Position numbers and translations under genes: made by a program
Source: UBA11051 sp964390495
Lineage (GTDB): Bacteria; Armatimonadota; Zipacnadia; Zipacnadales; UBA11051
Direction: 5' to 3'
DNA length: 64,000 nucleotides
NCBI GenBank assembly: GCA_964390495.1
Contig: CAYMIN010000013.1
Location: forward strand, 1 to 64,000
Notes under the pieces: generated by a model
What the model was told of the DNA's origin: nothing
Databases searched by the model: none
What the model saw: the letters and a program-made list of their open reading frames with translations, nothing else
In this document: piece after piece, positions 44,550 to 52,141 of the stretch
How the letters are laid out: each line of letters opens with the position of its first letter
Numbering within the stretch: the stretch's first letter is position 1

Positions 44550-47500
44550 TTGAGGCATCATGGCCGCCCTGCAAAAACTCGCCTGCGAACTGCCTTCGCA
44601 ATCGCCCTGGTCGCCCTGCTCTTGGCGGGTGGTGCAGCGACCCAGGCAGCCCCCCAGGTCTCCGACGATCTGGCCGGACCGCTGCGCGCAGTTGCTGCTG
44701 CGGCGGCCTCGGGTCACACCGCGCCGGCCGCTGTCAGCCCCCTGGTGCGTATCCAGGGCGGGTTGGTGCAGGTTGAGATCATCTTCCGCACTTCTTTGGC
44801 AGCCTTCTCCACCAATCTGGCTGCCTACGGTGGCCGCGTGGAGATTCGCTCAGGCAACCGCGTCCAGGCTTGGCTGCCTGCCGGCTCCCTCAATGCTGTT
44901 GCTGAGTTGCTCGAGGTGGCCCAGATCCGCCTACCGCGCTGCCCGGTGCCGCTCCAGGGCTACGGGGGGGCCTCTTCCGAGGGCGTCCAACTCACGGCCG
45001 CCACTGCCATGCACACCAATAGCATCACCGGCTCCGGCGTCAAGGTGGCGGTCATAGATACGGGCTTTGGCGGCTACGACGAAGCGGAGATCCCGGGCGT
45101 CGGTGAGGGCTCCGGGCGCACGATATCATTCAGCAGCGGCGGCGGAATGGGTGGCTCGCAGCACGGCACAGCCGTGGCCGAGGTAGTCGCCGACATGGCT
45201 CCCGAGGCCGAGATCTATCTGCTTGCAGTTGACACCAACCTCGCCATCGAGCAGGCTATCAACTACGTGCGCGACAACGCTTTTGGCGTTGCGGTTATGT
45301 CGCTAGGGTCCTTCGATGGCCCCTACGACGGCACTCATTCGGTATCGCAGAAGGTGAATGTCGCGCGGGCCTCGGGCGTTTTCTGGGTGAATGCCGCCGG
45401 TAATCACGCCCAGCGCCACTACGAAGGTGACTGGACCGATCGCAACGGCAATCGCTTCCACGAGTGGGGCTTCGGTCACGAGGACATGGACCTGAGCCTG
45501 TCGCGCGGCACTTTCCAGGCCTTCCTCAGTTGGTATCAAACCGCCGGCGACACCACCAACCACGATTATGACTTGGTGCTCTTCGACGCCGGCGGCACGG
45601 AGGTCACCAGGTCCGCGGTGACCCAGAACGGCGACGACCCGCCGGACGAGGTGCTGGTGGCGTACGTGCCTGAGACGGCGAACTATTCCCTGCGTATTGA
45701 GCGCATGTCACCCGACGTAATCCCTGCCAATGATCGTTTCCAGCTCTTCCTTCCCGATGTTGATGTGGAGAGCATACACCGAGTACCCGAACATAGTCTG
45801 CCGGTTCCCGCCGAAGCCGCCGGTGCCTTCACCGTGGGCGCGACCCGCGGCTCCCTGCGCATTATCGAGGGTGATGCGGTGCTGCCGATAGATGCAATCG
45901 AGCAATACAGCTCCCGCGGCCCCTCACTTAGCGGGCTGCTCAAGCCCGATCTATGCGGACCCGATTACGTCACCACCAGCCTGGTCGGCACGGCCTATGA
46001 TCCGTTCGCCGGAACCTCGGCGGCAGCACCGCACGTCGCCGGCGGCGCCGCCTTGCTGCTCTCTGAGGACAGCACCAGGACCCCGGCGATGCTCACCACT
46101 ATCCTGCAGAATCTGGCCGTCAAAGACATGCTGGTAACCGACCCGTCCACCGGCCAGAGGCTACCCGACAACACTTACGGTTACGGTCGGCTGAGACTGC
46201 GGGTCGGCACCGACACTATCCCTCCGGAGATTGGCATCAGCTTCCCGCACAATGGCAGCACCATCACTGACGCCACCCCAACGATAGTCGCCACTATTAC
46301 CGATATCGGCAGCGGCGTGGACCAGTCCACAATCGAAGTCGAACTGGACGGGAACCTGGTCGCGTGGAATTATGTGCCCAGCAACGGCTTGCTCACATAT
46401 ACGGTCCCGCCTGAGGCCGCGCTCACTCGCAGTCGCCACACCTTGACCATTGATGCGCAGGACTATGACGGCAATGCCGCCACCACCGCGGTAAGCAATT
46501 TCCGCGTCACTGCGCCCTCAATTGACGCCGGGTTGCACCTGATCAGCTTGCCCTACCCGGGTCTGGCCGCTGCCGACCCCTCAGTGGTATTCGGCATCCC
46601 ATACGACCAGTTGCAGTTGGCACGCTGGGTACCCAGCGACGCCCGGCCGGTCAAGTACCATATCTACATGGACGAATATGCCACCTTCGACCCGCCGGAT
46701 GCCCGCGGCACTAATGCCATAGTCAGCGACCCGCCTGCCGGCCTCGGATATTTCGTGCGCCTGCCCAAACAGTGCACCCTCAACACCGGCGCCGCCGGCC
46801 CCCTGATCGGCATCGACTCGTACCAGATCAAGCTCATCTACGGAACCGATGCCCCACGCGGCTGGAACCTTATCGGTAACCCCTATGAGTCGGTGGTTGA
46901 CTGGGGTACGGTTAGCTTCATTGCCGAGGGCCAGCGCTATGACCTCCGCGAAGCGATGTCTGAAGATGTCGAGCTCACGGAGGGGGTGCTGTTCGACTTC
47001 ATCTCCACGGCCACCGGCGGCTATTACAGCTTCTCCTCCGATCCCTCCGCAGATGTCCTCGAGTACATGCGCGGCTACTGGGTGCATGTCTTGCGCGACG
47101 CAACCCTGGAGATGTATAACCCGGCAATCACTGCTAGCGTCGGCGCCAGGCCCGCTCGCGCCAGCTCAGCTAGCGCCCCGACCAAGGACCAGTGGACGCT
47201 CAAGCTCTCTGCTGTCAGCGGCCAGCACCAGGACCCTGTCAACTATATCGGGGTACGCCCCGAAGCCAGCCAGGGCTACGACATCGGTCTCGACATCAGT
47301 GAGCCGCCTGCGATCGCCCAGAGCCTGGCGCTTTACATGCCCCAGCCCGATTGGGGCAGCCGTGCCGGACATTATGTGCGCGATCTGCGCAGCAGCCTGA
47401 GTGCCCGCCAGGAGTGGGATGTTGAGGTCGCCTCCGCACTCGCCCAAGCTCCCGTCACCTTGACCTGGAGCGAGCTTAACCGCACGGTACCGCAGAATGT

Positions 47501-47930
47501 CCGGCTGGTCCTGAGCGATCTCGACGCCAATCGCGACATCTACATGCGCACGACTAGCGGCTATACCTTCCGGACCGGCGACGGCCAGGAGACCCGCCAT
47601 TTCAAGATCATCGCTACCGTTGGCCAGTCCGGCAGCCTGGCTGTCTCATCGCTTAACACAGCCAGTACTACTGATGGTGGCGTCACTGTTACTTACACGC
47701 TGACCCGCGCCGCCACCGTTAGTGCTGACATCCGCAACATCGCCGGTGTCCCGATCGCGAATCTGGCGCCGGTCGAGGCCGCGGGCGGCGAGACCCAAAC
47801 GATGTCCTGGAATGGCCGCAATCACAGCGGCGCTAAAGTCCCCAATGGCCGCTACCTGGTGCGTCTGACCGCCCGCACCACCGAGGGCCAGGCCGTACAG
47901 GCGATTGCCCTTTTCGATAAGATCCGCTGA
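44550..47930 (+). CDS. Exported subtilisin-family (S8) serine protease with FlgD-Ig tail
   Basis: A 1126-residue protein from a TTG start behind GGGGAGGAGGAA. Signal peptide ~10-33. Residues ~60-150 may be a propeptide; the S8 domain has the complete triad D170 (VAVIDTG), H205 (SQHGTAVAEVVA) and S490 (AGTSAAAPHVAGGAALL), with Asn in NAAGN (~285). An Ig-like segment follows at ~555-655 (PPEIGISFPHNGSTITD). From ~657 it carries the shared tail: GLHLISLPYPG, GWNLIGNPYES, a beta-sandwich and the FlgD-Ig end (VPNGRYLVRLTAR). It probably acts at the cell surface as an anchored or released protease. Confidence 0.87.
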   Translation: MRHHGRPAKTRLRTAFAIALVALLLAGGAATQAAPQVSDDLAGPLRAVAAAAASGHTAPAAVSPLVRIQGGLVQVEIIFRTSLAAFSTNLAAYGGRVEIRSGNRVQAWLPAGSLNAVAELLEVAQIRLPRCPVPLQGYGGASSEGVQLTAATAMHTNSITGSGVKVAVIDTGFGGYDEAEIPGVGEGSGRTISFSSGGGMGGSQHGTAVAEVVADMAPEAEIYLLAVDTNLAIEQAINYVRDNAFGVAVMSLGSFDGPYDGTHSVSQKVNVARASGVFWVNAAGNHAQRHYEGDWTDRNGNRFHEWGFGHEDMDLSLSRGTFQAFLSWYQTAGDTTNHDYDLVLFDAGGTEVTRSAVTQNGDDPPDEVLVAYVPETANYSLRIERMSPDVIPANDRFQLFLPDVDVESIHRVPEHSLPVPAEAAGAFTVGATRGSLRIIEGDAVLPIDAIEQYSSRGPSLSGLLKPDLCGPDYVTTSLVGTAYDPFAGTSAAAPHVAGGAALLLSEDSTRTPAMLTTILQNLAVKDMLVTDPSTGQRLPDNTYGYGRLRLRVGTDTIPPEIGISFPHNGSTITDATPTIVATITDIGSGVDQSTIEVELDGNLVAWNYVPSNGLLTYTVPPEAALTRSRHTLTIDAQDYDGNAATTAVSNFRVTAPSIDAGLHLISLPYPGLAAADPSVVFGIPYDQLQLARWVPSDARPVKYHIYMDEYATFDPPDARGTNAIVSDPPAGLGYFVRLPKQCTLNTGAAGPLIGIDSYQIKLIYGTDAPRGWNLIGNPYESVVDWGTVSFIAEGQRYDLREAMSEDVELTEGVLFDFISTATGGYYSFSSDPSADVLEYMRGYWVHVLRDATLEMYNPAITASVGARPARASSASAPTKDQWTLKLSAVSGQHQDPVNYIGVRPEASQGYDIGLDISEPPAIAQSLALYMPQPDWGSRAGHYVRDLRSSLSARQEWDVEVASALAQAPVTLTWSELNRTVPQNVRLVLSDLDANRDIYMRTTSGYTFRTGDGQETRHFKIIATVGQSGSLAVSSLNTASTTDGGVTVTYTLTRAATVSADIRNIAGVPIANLAPVEAAGGETQTMSWNGRNHSGAKVPNGRYLVRLTARTTEGQAVQAIALFDKIR

Positions 47931-47961
47931 ACCATCGGTATTCGAGAGGAGCTGAAGTTGC

Positions 47962-50817
47962 GTGCGCCCTCAAACCAGTCTTAAGCGGAAGCTGCCGCGG
48001 CAGATGCTATTGCTGTGGGCCCTAGTGCTGGTGCTGGTCGCTCTGGCTCCCGTCTTTGGCCAGCAGCCCACCCATACGGTCTCGGTTCTCCACCCCGGCG
48101 GGCTGACCAAGCTGCAGTTGGAGTACCCCGCCTTGACCATAACCGGCGATGACTGGATGTACCACCCCGCCGGCCGCTTCCAGCTTTGGACCGGGCCCTC
48201 AGCTCCCATCGGTGGTGATCCCACGCGCGTCGGCGACGAAAACCGCAACATCGCCAGCGTCGCCCAAGCGGGCGATACCGGCGTCTCATTCACCAGCAAG
48301 ACCACCATCGCTATCAATCCGCGACGGGCTGAAGATGTTGAGGACGACGAAGATTTGGGCTACTTTTACGACATTCACGAAGTGATGGCCAACCAAGATG
48401 CCCAGGAATCACCGGCCGCCCTCACCAACTACTGGACCGCCGCGCCCGTCGCCGGCACCAGAGACCTCACCGGCACTTACCGTCTCCCGGTTGCCTTTGA
48501 TGAAGACGATGTCCCGACCGCATGGATCGAGGTGCGCCAGGCCCTCACCCTCATCGGCGACACCTTGCAGGCTGAGTACATCGTCTATAACACCAGCCCC
48601 CAGCGCCAGCGCATCGGCGTCCGCATTGTCTTTGACGGCCTCTTCGGTGGGGCTAGCGTTCAGGACGGGCAGGCCATCGTCCTGGCTGACGGAACCACCA
48701 TCACTAGGGAAACTCAGTTGCCCGATGCCAGCTCCGGCGGCTGGCTGTTGCCTGACACCTGGGTCACATACGACGACCCGATGGCGCCGCTCGTGGCGAT
48801 CCGTGGTGTCGTCAATGCCGCTGAGGTCTTCGATCCGGGCCCTGCCAGCAAGAGCGCGGGGCTGCCGGATTCGGTGGCTTGGGGGCAGATGCGCAACATG
48901 GGGCTGGCCGGACAGTACTATTTCACCCCCAATTCCCAAGCCCTGCTCCTCGGCGAAGACTGGGGCTATGCTGTCAAGTGGGACCCCGAAGAGATATCGG
49001 CCGGCCAGTCGTGTCGCTTTGTCACCTATTACGGTGTCGGCATATCAACTCCTGACTATGACCGCCCCTATGCCTTCTTGGTCTATGCTCCTTTCTCACT
49101 CGTCCAGCAGACCGGCGATGACCCCGCTACCCCGGACGTCGTCGAAGATTACTACCTGAGCGATCCTGACGGCAATTCCCCCTTCCCCATAGCAGCCTAC
49201 GTGGACAACTACGGGGCCGAGGCGTTGCTTGACGCCAGCGTCCGTATCCGCTTGCCGATGGGGCTGGAGCTGATGGAGGGGGAGAGCCTCACCAAATCGG
49301 TCGGCGTGGTGCGGCGCAACGAGCTGAAGTGGGTCAGTTGGAGAATCCGCGCCACCGCCGCGCGCCCGGGCCGCTACTCGGTCAAGTTCACCGGCCCCCA
49401 GGGCAAAGTGCTTGAGCGCACCATCAACATCCCCGCCACGCCGGTACTCAATCCCCTCGAGTCGCCGCGCGGGCTGGAGATGGTCTCGATACCCTATGAA
49501 TTCGGCAATACTGACGCCGAGTGGGTATTCCAGGACCTCGGCAGTCTCCAGCCGGGCGGCAATGCCACCATCGTGCGCTGGGACCCCGGTACCGCCCAAT
49601 ACCGCTGGTTCCCCGACCCCAGCACCACCAACGTCGAGCCGGGCATCGGCTTCTGGCTGCTCAACCGCGCCCGTGAGGTCATCGAGTTACCTGGTGATGC
49701 CACTCCCGTATCCACCGAGCGCAGCTTCAGTATCCGTCTGCCGGCGGGATGGAACCAGATCGGTAATCCCTTCACCATACCCCTGCGCCTCGACGAGGTC
49801 CGCGTGATTGGGCCGACCGGCGGCGAGTACTCGATGTGGGAAGCCTATACCCGCTTGCTGCTGGTCCCCACCGTGTTCGAATATGACCCGCTGTTCAATG
49901 ATTATGCCTGGTCCACCGACCTATCCAAGGCGCTGCTCGATCCCTACAAAGGCTACTGGCTGCTGTGCTATGACGCCGTAACTCTCCAGTTCCCGCCGCC
50001 AAGTCTCTTCTCGCCGGCTGCCGTGAGCGCTGAGCAGCCCGCCGCAACCGCTGCCGCGCACCGTGACGGCTGGGCCGTCAACCTGGCGGTAACCGCCGGC
50101 GAGCAGGTCAGAACCAACCGCAGCTTCGGCACCTGCTCCGAGGCTAAGGTCGGCTATGACCGCAACGACATACCCCAGCCGCCGGTAGCCGTCGCCGCTG
50201 GTGCCAGAGCGCTCACTGCCAGTTTCCTCTGTGGCGACGCGCCGCCTGACCAGGCCGGGCGCTTGCTGGTTGACATGAGGCCGCTTGCGGCTACTACCAC
50301 CTGGCGCTTTGCCGTGTCCACAGGCCTCGCCGAGCAGGAGGTCACGGTCAGTTGGGATGACCTCGCCTCCATGGGCGGCGACCTGGTGCCTACGCTTGTG
50401 GATACGGCCACCGGCAAGCGCTGCTATATGCGAACCGCCAGTTCCTATACCTACCGCACCAGACAGGACGCCGAGACGCGAGTGTTTGAGCTTATCGTCC
50501 GCCAGCGTGGCGCTAATACGCTGATGGTGACCAGCCTCAGCGCCCAGCAGGCTCGCGGCGGACAGGTCGCCATCACTTACGGTCTCACCGTACCGGCTAA
50601 TGTTGACATCCTCATCCGCAACATATCCGGCGTCCCGGTGGCACGCGTGGCCTCTGACCGGCTCTCGCTCGCGGGCACCAATAGTGTGGTCTGGTCCGGT
50701 CAGAACCAGAAGGGTGCGCCGGTGCCGAGCGGCTGTTATATCTGTCACGTTACCGCACGGTGCCCCGAAACCGGGCAGGTTGCCAACATCCTACGGACAT
50801 TCAATATTGCTCAGTAG
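47962..50817 (+). CDS. Exported protein of unknown function with FlgD-Ig tail
   Basis: A 951-residue protein from a GTG start after GAGAGGAGC. Signal peptide ~10-34 (MLLLWALVLVLVALAPVFGQ). The N-terminal ~460 residues look like beta-sandwich material with no domain I recognise, including an acidic patch EDVEDDED. From ~497 comes the tail shared with the genes at 35954 and 44550: GLEMVSIPYEF, GWNQIGNPFTIP, YKGYWLL, a Cys-containing beta-sandwich and the FlgD-Ig end VPSGCYICHVTAR. The tail cysteines (TCSEAK, FLCGD, SGCYICH) are absent from the other two copies. It follows the S8 protease by 31 bases. Confidence 0.75.
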   Translation: MRPQTSLKRKLPRQMLLLWALVLVLVALAPVFGQQPTHTVSVLHPGGLTKLQLEYPALTITGDDWMYHPAGRFQLWTGPSAPIGGDPTRVGDENRNIASVAQAGDTGVSFTSKTTIAINPRRAEDVEDDEDLGYFYDIHEVMANQDAQESPAALTNYWTAAPVAGTRDLTGTYRLPVAFDEDDVPTAWIEVRQALTLIGDTLQAEYIVYNTSPQRQRIGVRIVFDGLFGGASVQDGQAIVLADGTTITRETQLPDASSGGWLLPDTWVTYDDPMAPLVAIRGVVNAAEVFDPGPASKSAGLPDSVAWGQMRNMGLAGQYYFTPNSQALLLGEDWGYAVKWDPEEISAGQSCRFVTYYGVGISTPDYDRPYAFLVYAPFSLVQQTGDDPATPDVVEDYYLSDPDGNSPFPIAAYVDNYGAEALLDASVRIRLPMGLELMEGESLTKSVGVVRRNELKWVSWRIRATAARPGRYSVKFTGPQGKVLERTINIPATPVLNPLESPRGLEMVSIPYEFGNTDAEWVFQDLGSLQPGGNATIVRWDPGTAQYRWFPDPSTTNVEPGIGFWLLNRAREVIELPGDATPVSTERSFSIRLPAGWNQIGNPFTIPLRLDEVRVIGPTGGEYSMWEAYTRLLLVPTVFEYDPLFNDYAWSTDLSKALLDPYKGYWLLCYDAVTLQFPPPSLFSPAAVSAEQPAATAAAHRDGWAVNLAVTAGEQVRTNRSFGTCSEAKVGYDRNDIPQPPVAVAAGARALTASFLCGDAPPDQAGRLLVDMRPLAATTTWRFAVSTGLAEQEVTVSWDDLASMGGDLVPTLVDTATGKRCYMRTASSYTYRTRQDAETRVFELIVRQRGANTLMVTSLSAQQARGGQVAITYGLTVPANVDILIRNISGVPVARVASDRLSLAGTNSVVWSGQNQKGAPVPSGCYICHVTARCPETGQVANILRTFNIAQ

Positions 50818-50847
50818 GGCCATCAACACGGCTCGCCAGTCGCCCGC

Positions 50848-50866
50848 GTCGGGCTTCCGGCCCGAC
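50848..50866 (+). terminator. Compact hairpin between surface-locus genes
   Basis: GTCGGGC (50848-50854) pairs with GCCCGAC (50860-50866) around the loop TTCCG, giving a very stable stem. There is no U-run after it, so it may be a processing or mRNA-stability element, not a full terminator. Confidence 0.4.
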
Positions 50867-50926
50867 ATCCAAGCTAGGGAGTAATTCTACAACGCTTAGG
50901 TCTTCCCGCAAGGGGGAAGTGATGCA

Positions 50927-51991
50927 ATGCATGCAATCAGGAAACGCCGCACCGCTCGCACTATCAGCTTCCTAGTCGCATTCTGCATGGTGACATCCCT
51001 GCTGCCGGTCAGCTTCGCCGGTGCCGCCAAGCCGCCGGCCGCCTCCGTCTTGGTTTTCCCGGTGCTTGATGAAAGCGAAAGCGGCGAGGCGGGTATTGGC
51101 TACAAGGCCACCGCCTCTTTGGAGATGGCCATTGATGCCCAGCCGCAGTTTGCAGCCAGCAGGTTCTCGCCCCATTCCGCCCTGGTGATGCGTGCCGTCT
51201 CCGAGGGCCGTTTGCGCCAGGTTGATGTGGAAGCCGGCGAAACCGCCTCGGCCAGCCTCGCGCTTTTCATCGGCAACGTACTGGGCATGGACTATGTGGT
51301 CATTGCCAGCGTCCAGTCATTCGATATTCAGGAAGAGCCGCGGCAGGTCAAAACCATCTTGTCCGGTCAGGCCTGCCAGGTGAAGGGCAATGTTGACGAA
51401 GCCACCGGCGAAGCCGTCGAGGAGCCGACCGTCTATCGCGCCTTCGGCGTATCCGGCAGCAGCCAGGCGCGCGCCCACTACACGGGTAGTGACGCGCCGC
51501 TCATCACCGAGGCGATGCGCGACGCCGCCTACAAGGCTGCCAAAACCCTCGCCGGCGAACCGACCGAATACCGGCCGGTTGCCAAGGAAAAGAGCAAGTC
51601 GTGGAAGTGGCTGCTCTATGGTCTGGCCATTGGTGCGCTGATCATTGCCGTCAACAACTCCCGCAGCAGCGAGGCCCCACCCAGCGCCGCCGAGCAGCCC
51701 AATCCGGTCACTAACTTGTATCCCGAGGAACTGCAGCCCAATATCCGCCTTGTGTGGGACCCGCCAACCGGCACGACACTGACCATATTGAAGTACGAGA
51801 TAGGGCGCAGTGTTGATGGTGGGGGCTTCAGTGTTCTCTCCGCCAATGTCAGCGCTGACGCGACACAATATACCGACACCGACACACTCACCGGCAGGCA
51901 TATCTATCAATATCGCGTTCGGGTTGTGTATCGTAACTCCCAGACCTCAAAATACACGTACTCAGGGCCATTTGCCTTCACACGGACCTGA
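50927..51991 (+). CDS. Exported CsgG-like protein with membrane segment and fibronectin-like domain, short form
   Basis: A 354-residue protein. Signal peptide ~12-34 (ISFLVAFCMVTSLLPVSFAGA). Residues ~38-205 form an alpha/beta region opening VLVFPVLDES, reminiscent of CsgG/LpoB (VLGMDYVVIASVQSFDI; AMRDAAYKAAKTL). A transmembrane helix (~226-242, WLLYGLAIGALIIAV) precedes a fibronectin-III-like domain (~258-354, PNIRLVWDPPTGTTLTILKYEIGRS). The same order occurs in the 41309 gene of the same locus. The ATG at 50927 follows AGGGGGAAG. An envelope role is inferred; function unknown. Confidence 0.65.
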   Translation: MHAIRKRRTARTISFLVAFCMVTSLLPVSFAGAAKPPAASVLVFPVLDESESGEAGIGYKATASLEMAIDAQPQFAASRFSPHSALVMRAVSEGRLRQVDVEAGETASASLALFIGNVLGMDYVVIASVQSFDIQEEPRQVKTILSGQACQVKGNVDEATGEAVEEPTVYRAFGVSGSSQARAHYTGSDAPLITEAMRDAAYKAAKTLAGEPTEYRPVAKEKSKSWKWLLYGLAIGALIIAVNNSRSSEAPPSAAEQPNPVTNLYPEELQPNIRLVWDPPTGTTLTILKYEIGRSVDGGGFSVLSANVSADATQYTDTDTLTGRHIYQYRVRVVYRNSQTSKYTYSGPFAFTRT

Positions 51992-52017
51992 CGCCGGAGC
52001 TTAGCAGGCGCCCATTT

Positions 52018-52097
52018 GTTCCGCCCCCGGGTAGCCTTTGCGCCCGAGGGCGGAACCGTTTGTGGTCTGCGCGGACGGGCCTCCCAGCCCCGCAGAC
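52018..52097 (+). terminator. Two tandem strong hairpins
   Basis: GTTCCGCCC (52018-52026) pairs with GGGCGGAAC (52048-52056), with an inner CGGG/CCCG extension, then CGTTTGTG. Immediately after, GGTCTGCG (52064-52071) pairs with CGCAGACC (52091-52098) with an inner GGGC/GCCC. They probably end transcripts from the surface locus before the outer-membrane gene. Confidence 0.6.
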
Positions 52098-52141
52098 CCT
52101 CACAGGACCGGGGGTTCTAGTAACCTCTCAGCACAAACCAA

